Shown in pieces: positions 10,641-23,344 of a DNA stretch of 64,000 bases. The DNA is from Dysidea avara. Its lineage: Eukaryota > Porifera > Demospongiae > Dictyoceratida > Dysideidae. Numbering within the stretch: position 1 is the stretch's first letter; the number at the start of each line of letters is the position of its first letter. Below the pieces are notes generated by a model. The model did not search any database and was not told the DNA's origin. It saw only the letters and a program-made list of their open reading frames with translations. The DNA lies in NCBI RefSeq assembly GCF_963678975.1, contig NC_089274.1, positions 44,608,075 to 44,672,074 on the forward strand, in the 5' to 3' direction. A program made the translations under genes and the position numbers.

Positions 10641-11775
10641 AGTTTTTTATGAGTTATCCTGATTACAGTATGACATCTTGTGATCTGTAGTTCAGAAATA
10701 ATTTTAGCCATGACAGAAGTCACCCTGTCCATTATGTGATACATAGCTTGTGATACAGGAGTGGATGTGAGACTTTATCAAAAGCTTACACAGAAGAGCT
10801 AAACTTATATTAAAGTATAAAAGTGTTAATGACCTTATTGATACCCCATGAGATTACTTTATTCCTAGTGATTCACAATTAAGGCTAAAACTCCCACAAT
10901 GACTAGCATTGATTGACTCATGCAAATTTTCTTTTCCTCTCTATGATTAAACTGTAAAGCCCCCTTTCTCATATATATATGTAACTCCCTTCCCTAGATC
11001 ATTTTTGTAACAGCTTAAGTAATTTGCCGTATTTGTTCGTTATAATCATTTCAATTTCTGCACAATAAAAACAAGCTATATGTTTCATATTGTATTATAG
11101 CATCCATTCACATTGATAATATGAAAGCAAAGTGTCAAAAATAGTGTGTGGCTATATGCTTGTGCTTACACATGCTGCTTGTGTGTATAGTTTTGTTTGA
11201 AACTTTTCTTATGATAAACATTGTCTAGTTTTGCTTGCACTATAAACACTGAATAAAATAGGAAGTATATACATGCATTGATCAGTAAGATATTTTTGAT
11301 AGCATGTATATACTATCTATATTAAAGTGTAAGTAATATATAGAACTTTTGACTAGAAGAACTTGTAGAAAGTCTCAACTATAATTTATTATACCCCAGA
11401 TTTTGTTTACATCCTGTTTAATGAATGCATTGCAATCAGTAGTGACATATTCACTCATGTAAAATAGTGCTCAAAAATTCAAATTTGCTAGCATAGCAAT
11501 ATGTGTATGGTGCATATACGTATATATTAGCAACTGTGACATAAGACTGCTAAAATACATATTATATAAAAAGCACATGAAATTCATATTAATCCGGTAG
11601 TACTTAGAGTAGTAGAGGGATCTGACACTATAATAAGGTTTACATTTTCTCTTACCAAAAACTCAACCAGAGACAATAACACATTACCTTCACATGCCTT
11701 GGTAGCATTGATTGGACACAAACATGCCTTTAGTTCAACCATCATGCTTTCAGTGAGCTTCTAAAAGTTTAAATA
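10641..11775. other. Intergenic stretch, no gene recognised
   Basis: AT-rich sequence without supported ORFs, RNA genes or clear repeat boundaries. Confidence 0.45.
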
Positions 11776-11777
11776 TA

Positions 11778-11989
11778 CCATAATAGCCTAAATATTTCAA
11801 GGGGCAATATTTTCGAGGTTAAGCAATGTGTGTATAGTTAAAAAATTTTTTGTGGATTCACAAACAATCCCAAACTGTATTAGACTATATGGAGGTCTAA
11901 ATATTTCAAGGATAAAATTTTTGTTGTTAACCTTCAAAACCACAAAATCTGTGAAAAATTTCTCTCTCGAAATATTTAGGCTTTTACAG
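11778..11989. mobile_element. 212-bp MITE with TA flanks
   Basis: The ends are imperfect inverted repeats of about 25 bp: left ccataatagcctaaatattt, and the right end on the - strand ctgtaaaagcctaaatattt. TA flanks both sides (11776-11777, 11990-11991). It is non-coding. A third internal copy of the ctaaatatttcaagg block near 11898 suggests internal rearrangement. The - strand ORF across it is incidental. Confidence 0.6.
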
Positions 11990-11991
11990 TA

Positions 11992-12820
11992 GCTAATACT
12001 GAAACTGACTGACTGTTGCCTTCTAATACGTGAATGACTAATGCTATATGGACTAGATTTTTTCACTATCAGAAGTTGCTTAGGCTTGACACATGTGTAT
12101 GGCAAATCACAGGAGACACTGACTTGCATCCATCATGGACACTTGTGTATCATACAATGACATACATTTTGTCTTTTAACACAAAAGCATGCATCAATTT
12201 GCAGGTAGCACATCAATGGTTTTTAGTAAGTTGATGTCATTTACGAGCTAGGAAACTGGGCTTACTCATTTATGTGCCTGCTAAAGTGGAATAATTGCAA
12301 ACATGCTGTTCATACTGTTCACCTGATATAAAACTGTGTAATATGCAGGACATGCTGAGATAATAGTTACTCTGATGTCACTGGTGATTCTAATATCGTC
12401 AATAATTTTGACTATAGTGATTATAATAATTATAGTGCATCTTGCTGGTGATTCTAGTTTTGTAACAATTCTACTGAATCTGGTGTTGCTTGACTGCTTA
12501 CTTGACTGAAAATATTATATTACGTATATGTGAAGAATGATTCTAATGTATAGCTTAATTTGTAGCGCAACATTCATTGTTCTTAACTTCTAACTCAGTA
12601 ATTTTGTAGTCCTAATTTTCCTGTGATAACCTTAGAGTCTAAATCTTGAAACCCCTTACTAGGGCTCCTGCTATACTTTGAACAAAAAAAGTTATGCAGA
12701 AGTTGGCAATACAATCCAACCAAGTTTAGGGAGTTTATTATAAATAAAATTGTAAAATTTTATTGCCGTTTAGCTATCATACTTAATAGAATATAGTTCT
12801 CCTTGAATGAATATTTACAA
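11992..12820. other. Intergenic stretch, no gene recognised
   Basis: No supported gene or repeat. A run of similar phrases (ctggtgattcta, tgactatagtgattataa) near 12380-12480 gives weak local repetition. Confidence 0.4.
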
Positions 12821-14598
12821 CAGGGGCGGATCTAGGATTTCAGAAGGGGGGGTGCTAACAATTGTTGGTTGGCTAAGAAAAGCAAAACTGTTTACATCTA
12901 GCTATAGTGTGCAAAGCACACTCAGCATGCGGAGCATGCTCTATCTAGGGGGGTCTGGGGGCATGCCCCCACAGAAAAATTTTGCAAATTTAGCCTATTC
13001 AGTATTAAAATTTGACAATATTTTGACTGAAAAATGATGTCACTTTGTTTAAGTGATTCACAATGCTTGTAATTAAAGCATTGTGATTCACCTAGGTGTA
13101 ATAACGTTGAAATGACACCATTATTCCAGAACAGTTGTAGCAGCTACTAGCTGCATGTCATATACGGCCACAGCCAGTAACTAAAAATATATTCTTTACA
13201 AGAGCAGTAAGGAGAAGGATGCAGCTGCACATATGATCAATACTTGCCATTGATATTGAGTTTGAAATACCTTAATTTAGTGGTACATTAAATTTAGAAA
13301 TTTTAGAGTTTGGGTTTTTGCTAATTGATTGCATCAATTCATGAATTAATAAAATTTATATGGTGAATTCATCAATATGCAAGATTGCTAAATTTATAGT
13401 GTATTGCTTGGCTTAAGGTTTAGCTAGTGTGCTTTACAGTCTCATGGCTCAAACTATAACGTCCAAACAGTAACAATGAAAGGAGGACTTGAGAGGGCAA
13501 GTATACACTCACCATGCAGTGTGTAGAGTATGCATACATAGAATTTCCAGCTAGGGGTGATGCTCCTTCGGGAAATTTTTGGAATATAGCTATCACAAGA
13601 TTGAATCTGGAAGCTATTTTTAACCAAATACTCTATTGTACTGAAAGATTGTGGGGGTACAAGATGAATGAGTTCAGTTGTAAGAAATTTTAGAAAAACA
13701 GAACTACACTTTTAAATGCTATTGGATTATAAGGCAATACATAATAGTGGATTGTCAAAGACATACACAGGATTGGATCTTAAGGTCATTTCAAATGCAC
13801 ACAAAAATAACTTCAATTTTGTAGTATATATAGCCACAGACTGTTCTGTTACTATTTCAATCTGACTTTTTACAACTATATGGCCCCATCACCATATTAA
13901 TATTTTACAACCAGAGTCCCAAAATCACTTACATGTACAACTAGTTTTTGGCCTCAACTAGCCCCCTTATATAATGTGACAGCGTAAATGTTGTGGTATC
14001 ATTTGAGCTAATAAAGTTGAGTTTCAAGGGGTTTGGGAGTGAAATTCCTGCATGACATTTTATTAACTTCAATTGATGCTAGATTCAGATAAATGCAGTA
14101 TGGAACTTTGGTACTGATAAAGCAAAAACAAAGAGTTCTCAGATACTGCAACCTTGTTATGCATACTAAGAAATTAACCGTTTTACTTAAGCATATCAAC
14201 CCAAGCATCAATGTAGCAACAACTGAAATTAAACTATTTGACAGAAGTTGTTAGTGGACAGGTCAAGAAAACACCCTGGAAACTTTAAAAAAAAAACAAC
14301 AACATTATGATGGATGTTCTATTAGAGTAGTTGACTGTTCTATTAGAGTATTTCGATTTTTAGCAGTTTTTAGGTTAAGTCTCACACCAAAAGTAAAAAT
14401 TTGAATCTCTCTTAGTAATTCTAAGTAAAGATTAGCTATTCTCCCTTCTCTTTCCATCTTTTCATTGCCCATGCATACGTATAAGAGCAATTGCATCTAT
14501 ACTGCAACTTCTTGAAGCTTCCTAGCTTGCACATGGTAAAATTTTGGATGGCGGGTGCTTGAGCACCCCAAGCACCCCCCCCCCTAAATCCGCCCTTG
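12821..14598. mobile_element. CAGGGGCGGATCTAGG-type DNA transposon, ~1.8 kb, flanks not duplicated
   Basis: The left end CAGGGGCGGATCTAGGATTT and the right end taaatccgcccttg are the same inverted termini as at 2794-3458 and 25433-26184. Internal blocks also match: the agcatgctctatctaggggg and GGGGCATGCCCCC block near 12930-12970, and 14305-14598, which parallels 3200-3458. No target duplication is visible (tacaa against atgtc), so the two ends may belong to two partial copies or a rearranged element. It contains a pair of CTCTATTAGAG-type motifs at 14310-14352. No transposase ORF. Confidence 0.5.
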
Positions 14599-15271
14599 AT
14601 GTCAGTTATTACTCTGACTAACCAACAAGTGACATTTTACATAAGATCTCACCATCATATCATGTTACTTCTAATGTTTATTGTGTTCATTATTTATTTG
14701 CTAAGAGATAGACCTATATACATACAATAATTTAGCAAAAAACAGTTTTATTCTTGTGGTACACACAAATTCAGAAAATCCTGCACTGTATGTAGCAAGG
14801 AGACTTGTCTGGCAGATTTAAATCTTTATATAAGTCACTTTCATACATCTAATTGTGTGTATGTAATATCTGTATGTTTGCCGATGCATTGTATTTAATA
14901 CTGATCAGTTTTCCCTTTTTAAAAAAGTGCATATTGCACTACAGTAAATTTTCAGTAGTTGAGCATCATGTGCATGCACCTGTATAGCTCATGGCCTCCT
15001 TCCCATAGTTGTATTTTAAATTTTTCTTACAGCAAGTGTGTAACAAAATACATGTACTATTAGTCAGTAAAAGTTGTGTACACAATTCTGACAGTGAAAG
15101 ATCTATTCCACATGTGTATAAATATTTGATGGTACATAGCAAACATTTTCAATGCATTATGAAACCAATGTACACAATCCCATATAACAGTAATTTATAT
15201 CATGTTCATAGCCATTGGATCTAAAGGACAACTCAAGTAAGTAAACTATACTGAATGGCATAATCAAACAA
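14599..15271. other. 5' flank of the beta-helix/multi-TM gene copy
   Basis: AT-rich sequence. No TATA box could be placed with confidence and no other feature was seen. Confidence 0.35.
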
Positions 15272-18200
15272 ATGGAGCTATTGAAAATAACTGCAATAGT
15301 TATATTTATAAGGATGTCTATTGCTATAAGTATATTTTGTATGTTCTACCTGATAATTCTACTGATGTCAGTTGTCCATCCAAATTTAAACCTTGTTACA
15401 CACTTCAGCAATATTTGGAACAAAATGATAGTCTACTTGTTGTGTCAAATGCTGAATATCATCTACTACCAGGAGAACACCATGTTCCTTCGCACATAAT
15501 TCTCATTGGGTTGTACAACTTCTCGATGGTAGGAACCACTAGAGGTAAAGAGTCATCACCAGCCATAATAGTTAGTTGTTTACAGTCATTCATACATATC
15601 CATGATTCTGAGTAAGTAACTTTTACAAATTTAATCTTTCGTCATTGTGAAATGCCTCCCAACAACCAAAGAAAATATGAAAACGAAACCAACTTGGTGC
15701 TTTCTTTGTGCTTTACTTGTCAAGTAGAGAATATTTCTTTTATAGGATATGGTCTAATGGCATATAATTTGATTGGAAAATCCAGTTTAAACAACATCAT
15801 CATTGATTTGTCTGTTAAAAATTCTAATTCTTATTTGCGTTACCAAGGACTTTTGTTGCACTATGATAGTCTACCAAACAGTAGAGAAGATCATTATACA
15901 ACAATAATCAATGAAGTTTTCTTCACTTGCCATTACAGCAAATGTCACTGTTTAGATTATCAAGTTTATGATGCTGGATTCGAAGTAGTGTGGGAAAAAG
16001 CAAATTATACCATAACCATATTGATAAACAATTCATATTTTTATAATATTGATCAAGGTGTTGTGTTTATCAAGAATAAGTGCTCTGTAACTAAGAATGT
16101 GGTATTATTTAATAACTGTACTTTTGAATCAAATACGCATGAGAGGAAAGGTTACCTTTTCTCAATGATCACAGTTGAATCACCACCTTTTAATATGAAT
16201 TTATCCTTGACAAACTGTGTGTTTACTAATAATGATTTATGGTCATATCTTATAGTCATTTTCAGAAAATCATTTGATCATGATTTATGTATACTTCCAG
16301 TTGACATTGGAACTGTAGACCCCAACACCATACATATAAAAGGCTGCAAATTTATGAAGAACAAAAGACCCATTATGAAAGTTGTCAATCATGATCTATC
16401 AGGAAACATACCCCACATCTTTCTTTCTGGACCAATTGAGTTTTCTCAAACTCATTTCGGCCTTCGCTATTCATATGTTGACGAAAATATAGCATATATG
16501 AAAAATATGATAGTCCACATAACAGGTCCAGTAACCATATCACAGAATGATGTCAACTACATATTTTTCTTTGGATACTGTGATGTCACATTTAGTAATA
16601 AAATTATTATCACATCAAATCTCTGTGTTCAGATAATTACCATCCAATCAGAACCCAGCACTTACATTAAAATAATGGAATATGGTAACATTGTCTTCTC
16701 TAATAATGCCTTATCTAATAAGTTGATATCCATTGAAAATATTAGTACTAATTTTCCTTCTCCATTTTACATTTTTCAGTATACCACAGCAGCTAATATA
16801 AAGACAGCTGTCTCACCAGATCACTACAGCATTATTATTAAGGACAATTTCTTCTATCACAATGGAGTCTCAAAATGTAATATTCCATTTTATCATTATA
16901 CATCTCACTGTAAGTGGATACCTACATCTGTATTCTATGGATATAACCCTGGCGCCATAAATCAACAAATTATTCAACTTCATGATCATAAGAAGAACCA
17001 ACACACCACAATATGTCTCTGTCCTAACAACTCAAATATTAATTGTAGTTCAGATTTACTGGGACCTGTTTATCCTGGTCAGACATTGACAGCTAATAGA
17101 TCTTTGTGTACCATGTAGTGGTAAACGGTCTGGTAACATTTTATATGCAGAGACGCATAATACACTTTTACCACCCACAGCGTGTAAGCTAGCTCACCAA
17201 AATCAACTGGTCACTGTTTTCAATTACACCAACTCAATAAATTTCACTATAGTATCAGAAGCAGAAAAAATGTGTGAAATATTTTTGACAGTGTCACCAC
17301 ATCTCTACCAAGTCTATGAAGCATTTTATGTTCAGTTGCTTCCTTGCCCCATTGGATTTGTGCTGCAAAATGGAATATGTGATTGTGATCCTATTTTATT
17401 AAATCGTAACTATATTCATATTGAATCATGTTACATCAATCAGTCAGCTATCGGTCGTCCTGCTAACAGTTGGATTGTTCACAAACACACTAACAACACA
17501 AAGTATTTACTCAGTACTAATTGTCCAATGGATTACTGTCTACCCCAGTCATCACATCTAAACTTACTTAATCCTGATTTACAGTGTCAGTTTAACAGGA
17601 CTGGTATCTTGTGTTCACAGTGTCAACATTCACTTAGTATGGTATTTGGATCATCAAGGTGTAAACAATGTACTAATATACATATGCTCATCACCATCAT
17701 AGTTATACTTGCCGGAATTGTCTTGGTTTCATTACTTTACCTTCTTAACCTAACAGTCACAATTGGAACTATCAATGGACTAATATTTTATGCTAATGTT
17801 GTTAGCATTAACGACTCTGTTTTCTTAGTAAATGACAATGTTTATAAACCACTACAAGTATTCATTTCTTTTTGTAACTTGGATTTAGGTATCGAAGCAT
17901 GTTTCTATAATGGCATGGATAGTTACGTTAAGATGTTCCTACAATTGTTCTTTCCTGTTTATCTTGCATTTATTGCCACTGTCATTATAATTTCAAGTCG
18001 TTACTCCTCTAGAATACTGCGATGGACATACACTAGATCTCTTCCTGTACTAGCTACACTATTTCTGTTATCCTATACCAGTGTTATGAGAACTGTGTTG
18101 ACAGTTTTGTTCTCTTATTCTACCATAACTCAACTACCAAGTGACCATCAACAGTTAGTGTGGTCTATTGATGCCAGTGTTCCATTGTTTGGATTAAAGT

Positions 18201-18859
18201 TTACCATATTGTTCATCACATGTATCGTCCTATTCCTGCTACTAATTCCTTTCAACATCATTATATTATTTACAAAGCACTTATCACGATTTAGAATAAT
18301 AAATCACTTTAAACCTTTACTGGACATACTTAAGGAGCCATATAAGAATAAATATTATTATTGGGTTGGAGTGCATGTTGCTGTTAGACATTTGCTCCTA
18401 ATATTGCACAGATTTCAACCAAAAATTAAGTTAATTTCATCAACTTCAGTTTTGATTGTTTATAGTGTATGGTTGGGATATAACCGTCCTAACAAAAATA
18501 AGCTTGTGAACATTCAAGAACTTNNNNNNNNNNNNNNNNNNNNNNNNNNNNNNNNNNNNNNNNNNNNNNNNNNNNNNNNNNNNNNNNNNNNNNNNNNNNN
18601 NNNNNNNNNNNNNNNNNNNNNNNNNNNNNNNNNNNNNNNNNNNNNNNNNNNNNNNNNNNNNNNNNNNNNNNNNNNNNNNNNNNNNNNNNNNNNNNNNNNN
18701 NNNNNNNNNNNNNNNNNNNNNNNAGAATTTATCGCATACCTTTCAAGAAGTTGAATTGATGGTGCAATTACTGGCAGAACTGCTCAATACAACTATACAC
18801 TTTGAATTAAAACCTTGTTCTCACAGATGTGTATGCAAAAATGTATTTTATGATGCCTA
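15272..18859 (+). pseudogene. Disrupted beta-helix plus multi-TM surface-protein gene, + copy (contains assembly gap)
   Basis: Homologous along its length to the - strand copy at 19739-23344. The order is: signal-like start at 15272 (MELLKITAIVIFI); a conserved opening from 15337 (VLPDNSTDVSCPS, then CYTLQQYLEQND); a long Asn-rich region with repeated F-x-NN and NCxF units (15652-17090), suggesting a right-handed beta-helix; a Cys-rich segment (CPIGFVLQNGICDCD, CSQCQHSLSMVFG) near 17340-17680; then hydrophobic segments from about 17690. Relative to the other copy it has a 1-bp insertion near 15330, an in-frame TAA at 15613-15615, and a 4-bp insertion near 17093 that shifts the frame. After the gap, 18725-18859 gives an open tail ending FYDA. 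The TAA could lie in a 60-bp intron (see findings). It is probably a pseudogene, unless the assembly is poor here. The function of the family is unknown to me. Confidence 0.7.
18524..18723. other. Assembly gap (200 N)
   Basis: Exactly 200 N, probably a default gap size, within the membrane region of the + copy of the beta-helix/multi-TM gene. Sequence on both sides reads as parts of that gene. Confidence 0.99.
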
Positions 18860-19738
18860 GTGGTTGTTATTCAATTCAGTTGAGCAGATAATCAAGATTT
18901 CATGCATATATGCATGATATGATGTAGTTAAACCCAGGATATTGTATCAATTTTATAAATCTGTGATTGCTGGTGAAGGTTTCTATCCCACATTTTAAAG
19001 TTCGTAAACATGTTGGTCATATACCTCATAGGCATTTCATAATGTACACACTGCTCTGACATCTCACCAAAGGGTTATATAGTTCTGTGGCCAAGACAAT
19101 ACATAGCTTATGTCCACATGCCTCCTTCTCTAAACACCGTCAGTTTAACTTTTGACATGAAATAATTTTATTGTTCATTTAAATGATTCTTGCAAAATTT
19201 AAATAGAGCTTTTCAAAGTAACAGATCTACTGAGATATGTGACATGGTACTGATGGACCCCAGTATGGCCTATGCTTGCATTACTTATGCCTTTTAATAT
19301 AAAGCTACATCATTACAGGGTAGCTATGTGACAATATTTCAAACTAAATCACTAACATAGTCCAATCGTAGAAGTGTGGCATCACTGGAATTTGGTTGCT
19401 CCACCTCCAAGCCCATAAACTTAACTAGTAGGGTTGGCTGAGTGTGATTACGTATATGCTATCAAATGCTACAGCTAGAGGTAACTACAATTATTTTAAA
19501 TAGACTGTCTTATCATGCCACAGTGTGGACCCCCTTAGTCCTGGAGCTATACACCTGATAACTTATAACTTTTAGTTTAGGCATTTAAATGAATATTAAA
19601 ATGCACTCTTGATATAATCGATATACATAATTTGTTTGATACAATAAAATTTATAATGAAAATTAAAGTGTAAAACATTATTACATGTATACTGTATACA
19701 GAGCTCATTTACCAATAAATGTTAGCTTTAAAATCTGA
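18860..19738. other. Spacer between the two convergent gene copies
   Basis: About 0.9 kb of AT-rich sequence between the two 3' ends. No gene recognised. AATAAA-type hexamers on both strands near 19645-19720 (for example caataaaatt, and accaataaatg at about 19712) could serve as polyadenylation signals. Confidence 0.4.
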
Positions 19739-22700
19739 TCACATTTTGAAGTCATCACTAGTTAATCCATCTTGATATTCGCTATAGTTGTATGCACGTT
19801 CAGGAATTGCCAATAAACTCACATTGTTAGAAATATGTTCTGTTCTTTTAATTATTTTGAATCTATTTTTTACAGCTTGAAAAGTAGCAATTAAATTGCA
19901 CTGACACATGTAAACAAAGGTATGATAAAGCAGTATCACACAAAATTGAATTAAAGCCAAGGTGATCATAAGGTTTGTGATAATAGTTAGAATTCTTTTG
20001 TTACTTTGGTAGGAAACTGTGTACATTATACTAAGATTTATCAGCAAAAGAATTTCATGAATGTTTATCAGTTTATTCTTGTTTGGACGAATGTACCCAA
20101 AAAACATGCTGAAACCAACAAGGATTGCTGTTGCTAGTAGCAACCTTATATTTGATGGCAATGCATAGAAAACAAAAAGTAAATTCCTTAGAAGAATAGT
20201 CATCCCTCCCCAGAAGCAATATTTGTCTTTGTATGATCCCTTAAATGCATCCAGTAAAGGTTTAAAGTGATTTATTATTCTAAATCGTGATAAGTACTTT
20301 GTAAACAATATAATGATGTTGAAAGGAATTAGTAGCAGGAATAGGATGAGACATGTGATGAACAATATGGTAAACTTTAATCCAAACAATGGAACACTGG
20401 CATCAATAGACCACACTATTTGTTGATGGCCACTTGGTAGTTGAGTTATGGTAGAATAAGAGAACAAAACTGTCAACACAGTTCTCATAACACTGGTATA
20501 GGATAACAGAAATAGTGTAGCTAGTACAGGAAGAGATCTAGTGTATGTCCATCGCAGTATTCTAGAGGAGTAACGACTTGAAATTATAATGACAGTGGCA
20601 ATAAATGCAAGATAAACAGGAAAGAACAATTGTAGGAACATCTTAACGTAACTATCCATGCCATTATAGAAACATGCTTCGATACCTAAATCCAAGTTAC
20701 AAAAAGAAATGAATACTTGTAGTGGTTTATAAACATTGTCATTTACTAAGAAAACAGAGTCGTTAATGCTAACAACATTAGCATAAAATATTAGTCCATT
20801 GATAGTTCCAATTGTGACTGTTAGGTTAAGAAGGTAAAGTAATGAAACCAAGACAATTCCGGCAAGTATAACTATGATGGTGATGAATATATGTATATTA
20901 GTACATTGTTTACACCTTGATGGTCCAAATACCATACTAAGTGAATGTTGACACTGTGAACACAAGATACCAGTCCTGTTAAACTGACACTGTAAATCAG
21001 GATTAAGTAAGTTTAGATGTGATGACTGGGGTAGACAGTAATCCATTGGACAATTAGTACTGAGTAAATACTTTGTGTTGTTAGTGTGTTTGTGAACAAT
21101 CCAACTGTTAGCAGGACGACCGATAGCTGACTGATTGATGTAACATGATTCAATATGAATATAGTTGTGATTTAATAAAACAGGATCACAATCACATATT
21201 CCATTTTGCAGCACAAATCCAATGGGACAAGGAAGTAACTGAACATAAAATGCTTCATAGACTTGGTAGAGATGTGGTGACACTGTCAAAAATATTTCAC
21301 ACATTTCTTCTGCTTCTGATACTATAGTGAAATTTATTGAGTTGGTGTAATTGAAAACAGTGACTAGTTGATTTTGGTGAGCTAGCTTACACGCTGTGGG
21401 TGGCAAAAGTGTATTATGCGTCTCTGCATATAAAATGTTACCAGACCGTTTACCACTACATGGTACACAAAGATCTACTGTCAACGTCTGACCAGGATAA
21501 ACAGGTCCCAGTAAATCTGAACTACAATTAACATTTGAGTTGTTAGGACAAAGACATATTGTGGTGTGTTGGTTCATCTTATGACCGTGAAGTTGAATAA
21601 CTTGTTGATTTATGGCACCGGAGTTATATCCATAGAATACAGATGTAGGTATCCACTTACAGTGAGATGTATAATGATAAAATGGAATATTACATTTTGA
21701 GACTCCATTGTGATAGAAATAATTGTGATCAAATAATTACAATAGAATCTGAACCTACATATATGAGTGTAATGAAAGATAGTAACATCACTTTCTCTAA
21801 TAATAGTGTGTACAATAAATTGATATCCACTGAAAATATCACCACTAATTTTCCTTCTCCATTTTGCATTTTTCAGTATACCACAGCAGCTAACATAAAG
21901 ACAGTTGTCTCACCAGATCACTACAGCATTATTATTAAGGACAATTTCTTCATGTAATAAAAATTTCATTTCTAAATGTAACAGCAGATGACTTGAAGAA
22001 AAATAAGTTCTCTACATCGTTGTAGGCAATAGTCACTGGACCTCTTAAGTGAACTATCGTAGTTTCAAAATATGCTACATTGTAGTATGTGCTGGTAACA
22101 GTTTTTGAGTAACGCTCAGGAACATTGTTCAAAATTTCAATTGGTCCTAAAATATTAACTTTAGGTAAATATCTTCCTATATGTTTGCCCATTATCTTTA
22201 GAAGAGGTACTGCATTCTGTATGAAAATGCAAAGTTCAAAATATGCTTCATTACGCATGAAATTTTGGTTATCATCAGGAAATGAGCACATATCAGCTTC
22301 ATCATCATAAGCTTTTAGAACAACCAAATATGACCACTTTTCATTGTTTTTGAATGTACATTTAAAAAATTTTACTGTCATATTAAAGCGGGAAAAACCA
22401 ATTATGATATGTGGTAAACGTGCACCTGTGGTTGACAGTTTATTGTTCCCAAAAGTACAGTTAAAAAACAGCACTAAATTTTTGGATAAAGAGCATTTAT
22501 TTAAAATGAAAATTACCTCCCTATCCAAGTAGTAAAAGTTAGAATTCATAATAAATATATTCAATTCACTGTGTGAATTTATAAGTTTTATGTCTATTCC
22601 AGCATTTTCAGTATACGTTCCTGACGAACAACCATCATTATGACAAACAATAGATGTTGCATTTATTGTTAAAGTATGGTAATAATTATGAATACTTGAC

Positions 22701-23344
22701 AAGTTTGTATAAAGCAATGATATTCCCTGGAAAGGCAAGTAAGAAGAGGTTGAATAAGATAAATCAATTTTAACATTATTCACAGAAGAGTTTCCTACCA
22801 AATCATACCCTTTAAAGCCATATCCTTTAAAGTTAACAGTCTGTATTGTACAAGACACACAAAAAGTAAAAAATAAATTTGTTTCAGTTTCATAATTTCG
22901 CTCATAACTGTGTGGCATATAACACTGTTGAAAGATAACATTAGCTATTAATACATTCTCAGAATCATGGATATGTATGAATGATTGTAAACAACTAACT
23001 ATTACAGCTGCTGGTTGTTCTGTACCCCTAGTGGTTCCTACCATCGAGAAGTTGTACAACCCAATGAGAATTACATGTGAAGGAACATGGTGTTCTCCTG
23101 GTAGTAGATGATATTCAACATTTGACACAACAAGTAGACTATCATTTTGTTCCAAATATTGCTGAAGTGTGTAGCAAGGTTGAGATGGACATCTGACACC
23201 AGTTGAATTATCAGGTAAGACATAAAAAATACTTATGGTAGCACATATTTTTATTAGAGTGATCACTAATACAACAATCTGGCAGAGCTTCATCCCTCCA
23301 TATGTATAGGATACTGGCAGTTTAACAATATGCAGTAATTGCAC
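19739..23344 (-). pseudogene. Beta-helix plus multi-TM surface-protein gene, - copy, split by an inverted segment
   Basis: The N-terminal part (23344 to 21950) and C-terminal part (about 21718 to 19739) are both open on the - strand. The likely start is the internal Met of MKLCQIVVLVITLIKICA, a signal peptide, rather than the first Met 16 residues earlier. The ectodomain has many NxS/T sequons and repeated F-x-NC-x-F units (beta-helix-like). Then come CPIGFVLQNGICDCD, CSQCQHSLSMVFGPSRCKQC and about seven or eight hydrophobic segments, including ITIIVILAGIVLVSLLYLL, FTILFITCLILFLLLIPF and LMITLALIQFCVILLY, and a cytoplasmic tail of about 50 residues. The ~230 bp between the two parts (21722-21951) encode the expected protein on the + strand, so the gene is interrupted unless the inversion is an assembly error. 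Otherwise it has no stops. Plasma-membrane location is inferred. Confidence 0.75.
21722..21951 (+). other. Inverted coding segment inside the - strand gene
   Basis: The + strand reads CDQIITIESEP, then FSNNSVYNKLIS, then FPSPFCIFQYTTAANIKT and IIIKDNFF. In the intact order of the + copy (about 16630-16855) this segment lies exactly between the end of the N-terminal part and the start of the C-terminal part of this gene. The segment is therefore in place but flipped. The + strand ORF here is not a separate gene. Confidence 0.85.

Noticed and set aside
17270-18523. Separate gene starting at the Met of MCEIFLTVSP
   Set aside because: The other copy shows this is the interior of one long protein; the apparent start only follows from a 4-bp frameshift near 17093.
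21667-21957. Independent 96-residue + strand gene
   Set aside because: It is the inverted part of the - strand gene with short extensions into flanking sequence.
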